20,213 nucleotides of DNA, taken from positions 1-20,213 of the forward strand of contig CAJNDS010001397.1 in assembly GCA_905221605.1 (NCBI GenBank), written 5' to 3'. The position numbers and the translations under genes were made by a program. The notes under the pieces are model-generated. The model did not search any database and was not told the origin of the DNA. It was given only the letters and a program-made list of their open reading frames with translations. Source of the DNA: Symbiodinium natans. Lineage: Eukaryota; Sar; Dinophyceae; Suessiales; Symbiodiniaceae. Shown here one piece after another: positions 6,860-15,568 of the stretch (the stretch's first letter is position 1; every line of letters begins with the position of its first letter).

Positions 6860-9800
6860 GCAAGAAGTACTCCTAGAAACGCGCAGGATCGTGTCTTCCC
6901 GCTGCCAGGCGCCCCCGTTATGAATACAGAGGTACGGTTAGCGGCCAGGCCGTACGAGCACGCTCCCAGCAGCGCTGCCAGGTGTCCATCCGCCCCCCAA
7001 AAGGTATCACAGAGGCACGTAAGGAAGGCGGGACCAGCCGCGAGCGCAAAGATGCTGGCTCGAGTCCTCGGATCGTGTTCGTTGCTCAACGAGTCATGGG
7101 ACAGGCGTAGACGCTCCGCATGCCACAGCGCAGGAGTCCGGGCGTCCTCCTGGCCGGGCAGCGGAGAGTCAGGCAGCGTGGCTAACACGCCACTCAGCAG
7201 CGTCGGCGTCCATTCTTTGCGATATGTTTGTTCCTCCGCAAGCCAAAGGTTAAGGAAGTTTTGCAAGGTGTTGGAAGTCCCCGGACCCGCAGTAGGCGAT
7301 GCCTGCGCAGCTTGCGTTGCGTGCTTGCCTCTGAAGACTTGGCAGACCTCCGGGTGGATGAGCTGTGCCCATGCGTCGTGCCAGTTCCCTCTCACCACCA
7401 GCCCGATAACGAGGACTAGCGCTAGATCCGTGAGAAAGCCCGGCAACCAATGTGGCTGCCGGATGGCATCAAGAGGCGAGTCTTCTAGCGGAACGCCCAA
7501 GGCAACATGTTGCCGTTCCCTAGGCATGTGTAACAGGGCATCCCAAAGCGGGGTAGAGGCACCTCCGGGCAGAACTTCAAGTTGGCTGACTCTCGGCAAT
7601 GAGGGTCGTTGCGCGAATTGGTTGTGCTGTTCATCAGTCAAGAGCAGGGCAATGGTTATATTGACGGGCTGCATGGCCTTACTTTCGCCAGGGCCGGTGG
7701 AAAGCTTTTTCGGGGCCTGGAGCTCTATAAACATGCCTGGGTAGGCCACATCTCCCTTGTCTTCTCTCAAGGTAACCAGCAAAGCAGTGCCCTTGGCCGG
7801 CACTTTACCAGCGACAGCAAACCATTTTGTAGCCCAGTCAGGGACATCCGCCAACTCCGGTGTAAGGAGCATGACCGACGCTCGTGGGTGAACTCGATGG
7901 AGAAGGCAGATTGGCCACGTATGCGTGCCGGGCTTTATCGCCACAGGGGTGGCGGCCCGCTTGACCGCAGCTTGCTCTGGGTAGTGATACTGTTCCGAGG
8001 GCTCCTCCTCGAAATCTGCTTCGGAGGCCATGGCTAAGAACTGATAACCCAGCATGTCAACCAGGCGTTCTAACGACAGGTGGGGGAGCCACATACCCAG
8101 GACAAGCTTCATCGTGGGACCAAGTTCATGATACGGGGGCGGCAAATCAGCCAGATGCGGCTTGGCATCCGTTAGGAGGACTTGGGTACAGTCGTTACGG
8201 AGACTGGCAATGCTCCGGTTCTCAGCGGAAGGTATCCGGAGAAAGGCCTCCAGATCGGAGCGCTTGATTTGCCGTCCCAGCACGGAGTTGATGAAAGCTT
8301 TAGACTTATCCGAAAGCTGGACAGAGCCACATGCAACCCCCATCAAGCCTGCCCGCACTGTGCGATCCATCCGGGGGTCGGCCAGGCCACAAATCTTTTT
8401 AGTCAACTCCTTATGCACATAATCCCCCGGCGTGAGTTGGAACAGCTCTTCACTTTGGACAAAGTGACCATAAGAGTGCCCACCACTCCCAAGCGACTCA
8501 GGTCCAGTGAAGTAGTAGAGACGCGCTCCCGCGCCAATCGCTTGCATTCTTGCTGCCTGGCTGGGCCGGAAGATACAAAGCTGGTCGCTCTCATGATGGA
8601 CAAGACTGACAGCGTGCCGCAATTCCGAACCCAGTATATATTGCAGCATGGCCCGTGGCATGGCAATGCCGCCCAAACGTGCCTTGATGTGGACAAAGTC
8701 GCCCTTGCAGTCAGGAAGCTTTTGGCGCTCATGCCAAGCGATAGCCACAGCAGCTCCCGTATACGACCCCGCAGAGAAGCCCGTAACGCACAGTTTGCAC
8801 TCGCCAGCTCTCCCCGCGGCGAGGCCCACATGCATAGCGGTCAGCGCAGCAGTATGTGGCATGTGCAAGTGGGCTAGGGCCGGGCACATTGTCCGGGAGG
8901 CTTCTACCGAGCTGATTCTAGCACGAACCGCCGCTGGCAGACCGCATCCTTCGACCTGAGGGTACAGGGCACGTGCCCACAGCTGGGCGGCTTGGGGCAG
9001 GAGCAGCAGTGCATGTGCGGCATTTCCGCTGGTCGAAAGCAACAACGGGCGTTGTGTGTCGTCATATCGGACTTTTTTGCCCTGGTTGTCCCGGACCGTT
9101 TCCATTTCTAAGCCAGTGAGCGCATAGGAATTGGCTGTGTGAATGATGCTACCTGACACAGTGGAGGGCGCATTCTCGGCCTTCCCATGCATCCCGCTAA
9201 TGAAGAGCGACCGACATTCCCCTGAGGGGGTTAGGTGAGGCTTTGGGGGCGGGTACTGGTAGGCAGGAAAGGCGAAGGCTGCCAGGGCTTGTTGCACACG
9301 CATTGCAAGTCCATCATCCCAGTATTGACTGAGGCCCAGCGGCGTGACCTTTATGTCTGCAGCAAAAAGGGGCCACGGCAGATCCACCTGGGCCAGCCAA
9401 GCATGCGCAGCGGCGGCAAGGAGAGCAAGCGGCCCATTGGGGGTATTGGGTCGACTGCGCCATTTCGGGGTGGCCCTGCAGGAGGATAGGGCATCTTTCT
9501 TCCAAAACATGAGGACCCCAGGAAAGAGCTGGAGCCGCACTGGTCCACTGCCCTTTTTCCCAACAGAGGCCCACAGAGGGACGGTGTCCCTGCCCCAGAC
9601 CGACTCGGGTAGAGTAGGCAGCCGCAACACACTCCCCCACTGCGGCAAGATGTTTTTGCCTTTGGCACCATATCCATGCACAAACGGAGGGGGTATAACC
9701 TCGGCGTATCGGTTCGCCATGAATAAGTCAGGACCAGGTAGGATTGCCAATCGAGAGTGCGAGCCGCCATAACCCCTGAGCAAGGGAAGAAATCCCTGTT

Positions 9801-11655
9801 CATATGGGCCTTGCCCCCATGTTTTGACCCCTCTGACCTGCCTGACTGGAGAGGCGCCAAACTGGATGTCTGGCTCTGGCCGGCCGGCAGTAAGGTCGGC
9901 CGCTTTCCACGCAACTTCATGTATGTATCTTCCAAAAAGCGCCCACGCAAACACAAAGTCAGAATGCTTATGAGCAGTGGTTCCGGCAAGAGGGGTGTTG
10001 CGTAGACATTGCCGAAAATGGATTTGGTCCAACGGCACCTGCTCATGCATACCAGGCAATGGAGTGGGCACTTCACTGGGCATGATGACTAGCTGCAGGG
10101 CTCGGCTTAATGCAGCACCAATGGAGGTCACCGCACTAGCGACGTTGCTAGGGATGCAAAAGCGAGGGGGCCGGGGAGTTTTGCCGTCCGGAGCATTCGA
10201 GTAGAAGATGACCAATCCCCCATTTGCTTCAAGCTGGTCCTCGGACGCACAAACCATGCCAATTGAGTTTGGCGAGCGGGCCCCACACGGTATGGACCCG
10301 TCCGGCGAGCAACTCCACGGCGAGGCTGGAAGCGAGCCACAGGGCTGTGTCTCGTCCGTCTCGACTTCCATGCTGCCCAGTGACTCCGTCGAGATAGTAT
10401 TGGGCAGTAGATCGAGGACTGCAAACCTTCGCAGCTCTTCTGCTTCCCACCTGGCAGTGAACAAGGTGTCATGGTCGAGCAGCATCAAGACCACCCCTGG
10501 CGCAAGGACTCTGAGGACTGCCAGAATTTCGGGCCCCGCCCACGTAAAGTGCACAGAAGCTAACCCCGCTTTCTTGGTGTTTACCAAGATGGGAAACCAT
10601 CTCTCTCTAAACGGGCCTTCCCACTGCATGCGTGCCACTAAATGCCGGACAAAGTAGGGAAAATGCGGAATAGACAAGAAGCAGCGACTGTCCGTGACTA
10701 AGAGCAGGACATGGGCGCCTGCGGCCTCAGCAGCCCGGAGCTGTGGAAGTAGGCAGCCGAGTAGTGCAGTGTAGTCGATCTCTGGGTGGAGACCTTGCGG
10801 CTCAGGCGGTTCGCCGGAAATGGCTCCAGAGGCCAGTCTCAATGGCAGGATGCCGCTAGGGGTGGGCTCAGGGAAATTCTGATTACTTTCTAGTGCCTGC
10901 GCGAGGTCCTCAGGCTCCGGAGGCCCCGGCGCATGGTCAGCACTGAGAGTGCGAAGCTGGCATATAGCCTGCATTGCGGTCGCAGCAAGGACCTGTGGAC
11001 CTGGGTAGCTAGGGACCTGCCACGCTGCAACTGGCGCGGGAGGTGGCCTCCCATGTGGAAGTCGCGGCTCAATCCTACTGACCGCACCCACTGGGTACTC
11101 GCCAACACGTGGAGGAATCGGCGGTATGGGAGGGCGAGGACTATTGTTCGGCCAGCAGACCCTAGGTGGATTAGGTGGTGGAGCGTGCCCGGGCCCGGGA
11201 GACAGGGCTGTCTCCCTACCCACTCCTTGTTCGGTGACAACACTCGCCCAAGAGCGAAGGTCTATCGCGTCACCAGGCAAAGCACTGTGCGTGGACACCG
11301 CTCGCCCCATGAGGGCACTGCTATGCGGCATGGTGCCGATGCCTGGTCTCCATGCATGCAGGAGAAAACAGCGAACCGTGGGTTGCCGAGCGAAGCAGAC
11401 GGCGTTGCTGTTTCTCAAAAAGGCAGAGTGGTCCAGACACAACAAAGGTTGTATTTCCGGCGGAAAGTATCGGCACCAACCGGCAACATCGAGTTCGTGA
11501 GGCAGGATGACGCCGGCTTGCATCTGCCTGGTCATCGCAATATCACTGGTCCCTAAAGTGGCAAGTGCAGTGAGTTGCCCTCTCCTGGCAACGTGAACTT
11601 GGAGTGCTTGCGCTCCAACCCGGATCACATACGGTTGACAGGCATACGACTCCAT
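6742..11655 (-). CDS. Giant multidomain protein: glycosyltransferase-like, alpha/beta-hydrolase, helicase motif I
   Basis: The ATG at 11655 lies in a good eukaryotic context (GCCATGG); an in-frame GTG 12 bases upstream is less likely, and a TGA lies just beyond it. Residue numbers here count from that GTG. Residues ~150-290 are Pro-rich. Residues ~300-690 look like a GT-A type sugar-nucleotide transferase: VVLMLLDHD with a D-x-D motif (398-400) and a later block RLAILPGPDLF...PPFVHGYGAKGK (639-671). Residues ~870-1080 resemble an alpha/beta-hydrolase: nucleophile elbow GFSAGS (Ser965), an acid in HHESDQL (Asp1028), and a His in GGHSYGH (1064/1068). Near the end, VFITGAPGSGKT is Walker A (Lys1591), so an SF1 helicase begins here. 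The frame leaves the helicase soon after, continuing in another frame from about 6860. The domain calls for the first two parts are family-level only. Confidence 0.75.
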   Translation of the reverse strand: MESYACQPYVIRVGAQALQVHVARRGQLTALATLGTSDIAMTRQMQAGVILPHELDVAGWCRYFPPEIQPLLCLDHSAFLRNSNAVCFARQPTVRCFLLHAWRPGIGTMPHSSALMGRAVSTHSALPGDAIDLRSWASVVTEQGVGRETALSPGPGHAPPPNPPRVCWPNNSPRPPIPPIPPRVGEYPVGAVSRIEPRLPHGRPPPAPVAAWQVPSYPGPQVLAATAMQAICQLRTLSADHAPGPPEPEDLAQALESNQNFPEPTPSGILPLRLASGAISGEPPEPQGLHPEIDYTALLGCLLPQLRAAEAAGAHVLLLVTDSRCFLSIPHFPYFVRHLVARMQWEGPFRERWFPILVNTKKAGLASVHFTWAGPEILAVLRVLAPGVVLMLLDHDTLFTARWEAEELRRFAVLDLLPNTISTESLGSMEVETDETQPCGSLPASPWSCSPDGSIPCGARSPNSIGMVCASEDQLEANGGLVIFYSNAPDGKTPRPPRFCIPSNVASAVTSIGAALSRALQLVIMPSEVPTPLPGMHEQVPLDQIHFRQCLRNTPLAGTTAHKHSDFVFAWALFGRYIHEVAWKAADLTAGRPEPDIQFGASPVRQVRGVKTWGQGPYEQGFLPLLRGYGGSHSRLAILPGPDLFMANRYAEVIPPPFVHGYGAKGKNILPQWGSVLRLPTLPESVWGRDTVPLWASVGKKGSGPVRLQLFPGVLMFWKKDALSSCRATPKWRSRPNTPNGPLALLAAAAHAWLAQVDLPWPLFAADIKVTPLGLSQYWDDGLAMRVQQALAAFAFPAYQYPPPKPHLTPSGECRSLFISGMHGKAENAPSTVSGSIIHTANSYALTGLEMETVRDNQGKKVRYDDTQRPLLLSTSGNAAHALLLLPQAAQLWARALYPQVEGCGLPAAVRARISSVEASRTMCPALAHLHMPHTAALTAMHVGLAAGRAGECKLCVTGFSAGSYTGAAVAIAWHERQKLPDCKGDFVHIKARLGGIAMPRAMLQYILGSELRHAVSLVHHESDQLCIFRPSQAARMQAIGAGARLYYFTGPESLGSGGHSYGHFVQSEELFQLTPGDYVHKELTKKICGLADPRMDRTVRAGLMGVACGSVQLSDKSKAFINSVLGRQIKRSDLEAFLRIPSAENRSIASLRNDCTQVLLTDAKPHLADLPPPYHELGPTMKLVLGMWLPHLSLERLVDMLGYQFLAMASEADFEEEPSEQYHYPEQAAVKRAATPVAIKPGTHTWPICLLHRVHPRASVMLLTPELADVPDWATKWFAVAGKVPAKGTALLVTLREDKGDVAYPGMFIELQAPKKLSTGPGESKAMQPVNITIALLLTDEQHNQFAQRPSLPRVSQLEVLPGGASTPLWDALLHMPRERQHVALGVPLEDSPLDAIRQPHWLPGFLTDLALVLVIGLVVRGNWHDAWAQLIHPEVCQVFRGKHATQAAQASPTAGPGTSNTLQNFLNLWLAEEQTYRKEWTPTLLSGVLATLPDSPLPGQEDARTPALWHAERLRLSHDSLSNEHDPRTRASIFALAAGPAFLTCLCDTFWGADGHLAALLGACSYGLAANRTSVFITGAPGSGKTRSCAFLGVLLACLTNRLTLSICTGGYSWPRRMVRLWQGLAFPTRSSLTV

Positions 11656-12196
11656 GGCATCACTCACCGAACATAACGGGCAAACTCAAGTGACTACCGA
11701 ACAGACAGTGGACAACCACGAGGCAACCTTCAGACACCAAGGTCCCAGGAAGCACAACACCAACAAAGGACGACACAAAGAAGGGGAGGACCAAACCCCA
11801 AGCAGAACACACAGGAGAGAAGAAACAGAGAGGCGAGAAACAAACAAAGAAACAACAGAAAAAGCCAGTCAGGAGCGTAACAACCCTCAACACAAGGGGC
11901 ACCTCGTTCAGTCAGCCAGCCACCCTGAGCTTGAGGCAAGGCACATCCAACGCGCAACCTGAAAAGGAATGCAGCGTGTCGTCACAGGTGGCTATTACTT
12001 GTGGCTGCAATGTGCTGCATGTACAAAGCAATGACCTGGAGACAATGACATCCTTTACTTTGTCCGTGCACAGTAGTAGCACAAGAATGCAGGCATACCT
12101 CGGTTGCTGGTCTGTCTGTAGCGACAACACAAGGCCCGGCGCGCATAAATCGATTAAAATGGAAAAAGGGAGGCACTCTCTACCCTGTCCCAACGA
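11656..12196 (-). promoter_or_regulatory. Leader with a 125-base A-free tract; possible trans-splice acceptor
   Basis: This gene-free gap precedes the giant gene. From 11744 to 11868 the plus strand has no T, so the transcribed sense has no A for 125 bases and is rich in C, T and G. The first AG downstream in the sense direction is at 11729-11728, about 73 bases before the ATG at 11655. A pyrimidine-rich, AG-free tract ending in an AG is what a trans- or cis-splice acceptor needs, so I suggest the mRNA begins near 11727. The short open frames here (plus 11654-11962, minus 11660-11902) are probably by-products of the skewed composition. From 11910 to 12196 I see only the presumed 3' flank of the hydrolase gene. 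Confidence 0.45.
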
Positions 12197-13066
12197 CTAC
12201 TCCGGGAGCTCGATATGGTCCGCCAGCAACCAATCAGGGTCGCTCAGCAATGCAGGCCACACCACATGCTCCGGGTCCTTGCCGATAACCACCTGGCGGA
12301 TGGTGAGGCCGGGGGCCCAAGGGTACTGCGTGCGTCCATAGCCCTTGAAGGCAGTAAAGTGCGAGTCTTCGGTAAGGGCTTCTGTGACAGGAGGCACGCG
12401 ATGGTTGCCCCGTACCGAGTAGCACATCCGAAGGTGATGTTGAAAGGTCTCTACATCCTTTCGTCCGCCATAGACTAAGATTCTTGTCTCTTCGCTCGTG
12501 GGGGCTGGCAGCAAAGGAGGCAGCCTAATGGGGCCCATGCAAACGCAAGCCCGGAAGGTCGCATGGGCCTCGGAGATTGCAATTTGGTAGGTGATGGTTC
12601 CTCCAGAACCGAGGCCCATGAGATATGTGGGCAAGGAGATGCGAGGGCTCGCATCACGTTGGACGGCCAACAGGAGCGGTAGAACTTCCATTGTGTACAC
12701 TGCCTTGGTCCAGGCAGCACCGTCAGGCAACATCCAGGCAGGCGGTGATCCTGCTTGTCCCGCCACAGGCCATGCGCAGGCAATGACGGCCTTCTTGAAG
12801 GCCAAGTTGCTCCACAGGTACTCTATGGCCCCCTGCCAAGGCAGTGGGTGCATATTCTCCACATAGAAGTGTCCACAACCAGGGAGGAGAAGCACTATCG
12901 AGTTGGCTTCCCCTGCATCGGCGCTTGGCCGGGATACAACAAAGGGGAGGGTTGAACTGCCATGGCTCGCGGTGATCCAAGTGTTGTCACGCCCAGCTAC
13001 GAGCGGAGGGGCGACCAATGGAGGAGGCTGCAGGGTCTCCAGGCCAAGGGGCTCTTGCAATGCCAT
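12197..13066 (-). CDS. Alpha/beta-hydrolase-like protein
   Basis: The frame is open from a GTG or similar at 13186, but the start is best placed at the ATG at 13066 (MALQEPL...). The diverged copy at 4052-4275 keeps an ATG at exactly this point. That gives 289 residues, normal for the fold. Counted from this ATG: an oxyanion-type loop LLPGCGHFY (~59-67), a nucleophile elbow YLMGLGSGGTITY around Ser154, LVYGGRKD with Asp204, and KDPEHVVW with His267, in the order of an esterase/hydrolase triad. The elbow reads L-G-S-G-G where the family usually has G-x-S-x-G. The substrate is unknown. A second hydrolase domain occurs inside the giant neighbouring gene on the same strand, so related substrates are possible. 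Confidence 0.7.
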   Translation of the reverse strand: MALQEPLGLETLQPPPLVAPPLVAGRDNTWITASHGSSTLPFVVSRPSADAGEANSIVLLLPGCGHFYVENMHPLPWQGAIEYLWSNLAFKKAVIACAWPVAGQAGSPPAWMLPDGAAWTKAVYTMEVLPLLLAVQRDASPRISLPTYLMGLGSGGTITYQIAISEAHATFRACVCMGPIRLPPLLPAPTSEETRILVYGGRKDVETFQHHLRMCYSVRGNHRVPPVTEALTEDSHFTAFKGYGRTQYPWAPGLTIRQVVIGKDPEHVVWPALLSDPDWLLADHIELPE

Positions 13067-13111
13067 GGCAAAGAAGGGGCAGCCCACCCAATTGATGGGG
13101 CAAGGTAGAGG

Positions 13112-13127
13112 AAGACTGGGCAGTCTT
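13112..13127. other. Perfect 7-bp hairpin in the hydrolase 5' leader
   Basis: AAGACTG and CAGTCTT are exact reverse complements separated by two bases. It lies about 45 bases before the chosen hydrolase start. The decayed plus-strand copy has AAGGCTG...CAGTCTT, so one pair has become a G-T wobble while the rest is kept. It could be a leader element or chance. Confidence 0.5.
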
Positions 13128-13364
13128 GCCTGAGAGCCGTGCCGTCCAGCGCAAAGAATGTCACACAACAACAAGCTTGCTCCCAACTTCCCCTGACTCA
13201 GCTCCCTTCAGTTGGAGACTACATCAGCAGTAAAACATGATCAATGGCTACAACTGTCCAAAACGGTCAAGACAACAGCATGACAGTACAGGGATGCCAC
13301 ATGACCATGGATAACGACAGATGTACTAGGCCGCCGTTTGTTCCGTATTCGCACAAGGTCAGCA

Positions 13365-14057
13365 TTAGATGTCGCTATCCGAATGCCGATTGTCCTCAAG
13401 CAGATGCATGGTCTCGTCATCTGAATGCTCGAGAATGTCGGTAGCAATACGTTCATCGAGGAAACACGCTACCCACTCCAGAATGACGGCATTATCATTG
13501 GGGACAGCGTCGGACATCGCCTGCAAAAGCAAATTGACTTTGTCGGCAGTGAAACGCCATGCAAGCAAAAGATGCTGCTCCAAATGTGCTTTTATGAGGT
13601 AAATTGGAAAATCTTCCTGGCTATGCACAATGATTGGCCTGGCCCAGGCTAAAAGGGCATTCTGCTGTGGTCCAGGCGGACGTCTGAACATAGCCAGTAA
13701 CGCCCCGTACTCCTGGGCAAGCTCATTCCTCAAATCCTGCGAAAGATCTCGAAGGTGGTGTGCAAGCCAGGCACGATGACCTCCAACAGAGTGCGCGAGT
13801 TCGGCCGCAGCAACCATGGCGAGGGTCCGTTGATTAGGACGTCCTTGGGCTGCCGAGGCATCGCGGATTCCTTGCAGTACGAGGAGCTTGGTGAGCAATA
13901 TCCAGCCAGCACTACAAGTGTGGCCGTGGCCTTCGAGGATGGGCTCGCTGGAAAAAATTTCCGGGTGTTCGTAAGGGTAACATCTTTCCCAGTCACTGTC
14001 GCCATCTCCATTGACAGCAGTGTAAAGGCTGCCACCGATGACCAACGAAGCAGCCAT
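13365..14057 (-). CDS. Unknown protein X1 (230 residues)
   Basis: This starts at an ATG in a good context (GGCATGGC) 57 bases after the end of Y1, with no Shine-Dalgarno site. I recognise no domain. The N-terminus is Gly/Asp-rich, a helical middle runs ~60-190, and the C-terminus is acidic. Residues ~157-194 contain a helical block with L-E-Q-H-L-L-L-A-W...A...V-I-L-E-W, which parallels L-D-E-E-K-L-L-L-A-W...A...V-S-M-E-W in X0 at 17301-17954. That points to distant paralogy, but the rest aligns poorly. No signal peptide or membrane segment is evident. Confidence 0.6.
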   Translation of the reverse strand: MAASLVIGGSLYTAVNGDGDSDWERCYPYEHPEIFSSEPILEGHGHTCSAGWILLTKLLVLQGIRDASAAQGRPNQRTLAMVAAAELAHSVGGHRAWLAHHLRDLSQDLRNELAQEYGALLAMFRRPPGPQQNALLAWARPIIVHSQEDFPIYLIKAHLEQHLLLAWRFTADKVNLLLQAMSDAVPNDNAVILEWVACFLDERIATDILEHSDDETMHLLEDNRHSDSDI

Positions 14058-14113
14058 GCCAGGCAGTTAGTTTGGGGAGGGCAAGCGGGCGCATTAGTGA
14101 AGGAGCGGGATCC

Positions 14114-15499
14114 CTACTGCATTTTTAGGAGTATGTTTGCATTCGGAGCAAAAGCTCGGCGTACTGCCGACGTAGGACTCGCAATTGTCCCTTGCGAGTC
14201 GGCCAGGACAAAAGATCGACACTCGAGGTGCCCACTGCGTTCTCTCATCGCTTGCACGCATTTGACCATCAATAGGGACACAGGCCAGCTACCGGAAGCC
14301 AAAACAGGGCAAGGTAGGTCATTCCAATCGCTTGGGTTGAGGAGCTGCAGGTGAACAGTGACGGGTGGATGCGCAGCCCTTACAGCCAGGAGATCATTGT
14401 AGGCATATACAGTGAACGGTGTGCCCACCGGCCAATCTACCAGGGCACAGCACGGAGGGACAGGTAGGTGGCTTAGCTGCGAGACAGCGAAGACCCCAAG
14501 GAGATCTGGCTGCAGGCGGTTCGGGCACAAAGCACATAAGGCAGGGAAAAGTTGAGTGGTAAGTTGAAGAGTATCCCCTTCAAGAGCTTCTTGTCGAAAG
14601 GGAGCAACACACCAGACGATTTGAATCATACAACCTCGATGTTGAGTAACACGGACAAGGGTGAGATTGGCAACAAGACCAGCGTACCTTACCCTACAAC
14701 GAGAAGCTGCTTCACGGACTGACCAAGGGGCAGGCACGTGACGCTGCAAGGTGGACTGCGTGCGAGGCCATAGACTGCCACAATGGCCCTCTGCCTGCGG
14801 ATGAGGAGAGTCCATTTGGGCAGGCCAATGATGCTCATGAGCAAGCCGCCCGCCCAGAAGTTGTCTTGCAGGAGTTTGATTGGCAAAGTCAGCTGTATAC
14901 GGTGAACGCAGTCGGAGGAGGCGGAGGCTCGCGAGTGGGAAGTCTCCAACTGCATGGACGTGGTAAGTGCATTCGTCAAGAGGCGTGACTCCAAAGAACG
15001 CTCCGGCGTATTCCCCCGTGGGAATCGCGAAGAAGGGCATTCCCCTCAAACCTTCAGAGAGAAGACGGAACCAGTGCGAATTAACTGATGCAAGACAGGC
15101 CACAGACTGGATAGCCAGTTGGCACCGATGAAGCATGTGCCAATGAAAGTCTAGGCCGCCCGAGACCTGGCCAATCTTTATTCCTTGGCTTAAGCTCCAT
15201 CCCAGCCAAGCTTGGAAGGCATCAGCAGCATTTTCAGTGCCATGAACGCTCTGCAGTGGCAGGGCAAGAACAACTTTGATGGTGCAAAGATCAACAAGAA
15301 GGCGTTGCGCGACTGACGATGCCAGTCTTTGCACAGGGTCCTCTCCACCTCCGCAAAGAGGAATTAGAGGGTCATTGCCTAGGACCAGCGTCAAGGCCGC
15401 GGGGGACAAATCCAAGGACAGGGCTTGCGGCAGAGCAAGAGTACGGGCGTACTCAAGCTGCCTTGGGTCGCTGTCAAGGCAATCTTCCTCTGTGGACAT
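14114..15499 (-). CDS. Unknown protein Y1, intact member of a tandem pair
   Basis: The best start is the ATG at 15499; a TTG two codons earlier is unlikely. The predicted protein of about 461 residues has no recognised domain, is rich in Leu, Ala and His, and has no signal peptide. Numbered from the TTG, its second half matches the neighbouring Y0: G-C-M-I-Q (~291), LVDWPVGTPF (355-364), AHP (378), MRERSGHLE (420-428), FVL (432), A-N-I-L-L near the end. Its first half matches the broken upstream part of Y0 through LSLDLSP (29-35) with V-L-G after it, and through W...S-V...W...L...A-I-P (~122-162). Y0 lies 69 bases upstream and X1 starts 57 bases downstream. Conservation of scattered motifs after strong divergence implies the protein was under selection after duplication. 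Confidence 0.7.
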   Translation of the reverse strand: MSTEEDCLDSDPRQLEYARTLALPQALSLDLSPAALTLVLGNDPLIPLCGGGEDPVQRLASSVAQRLLVDLCTIKVVLALPLQSVHGTENAADAFQAWLGWSLSQGIKIGQVSGGLDFHWHMLHRCQLAIQSVACLASVNSHWFRLLSEGLRGMPFFAIPTGEYAGAFFGVTPLDECTYHVHAVGDFPLASLRLLRLRSPYTADFANQTPARQLLGGRLAHEHHWPAQMDSPHPQAEGHCGSLWPRTQSTLQRHVPAPWSVREAASRCRVRYAGLVANLTLVRVTQHRGCMIQIVWCVAPFRQEALEGDTLQLTTQLFPALCALCPNRLQPDLLGVFAVSQLSHLPVPPCCALVDWPVGTPFTVYAYNDLLAVRAAHPPVTVHLQLLNPSDWNDLPCPVLASGSWPVSLLMVKCVQAMRERSGHLECRSFVLADSQGTIASPTSAVRRAFAPNANILLKMQ

Positions 15500-15568
15500 G
15501 CTCAAGTTGGGCCGTAAGGCAGCGAGTCGTATAGTGTGGCGGCAGGAAAGTGACGTTGCGGAGCAGCC

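Noticed and set aside
11654-11962. Open frames on both strands in the leader of the giant gene
   Set aside because: They follow from the T-free plus strand, which removes most stop codons; the proteins are a polar repeat-like string and a Phe/Val/Leu-rich string.
13243-13251. GTAGCCATT on the minus strand, like the 5' part of the dinoflagellate spliced leader
   Set aside because: It is only nine bases, the 3' half of the leader is missing, and it is not placed directly before a start codon.
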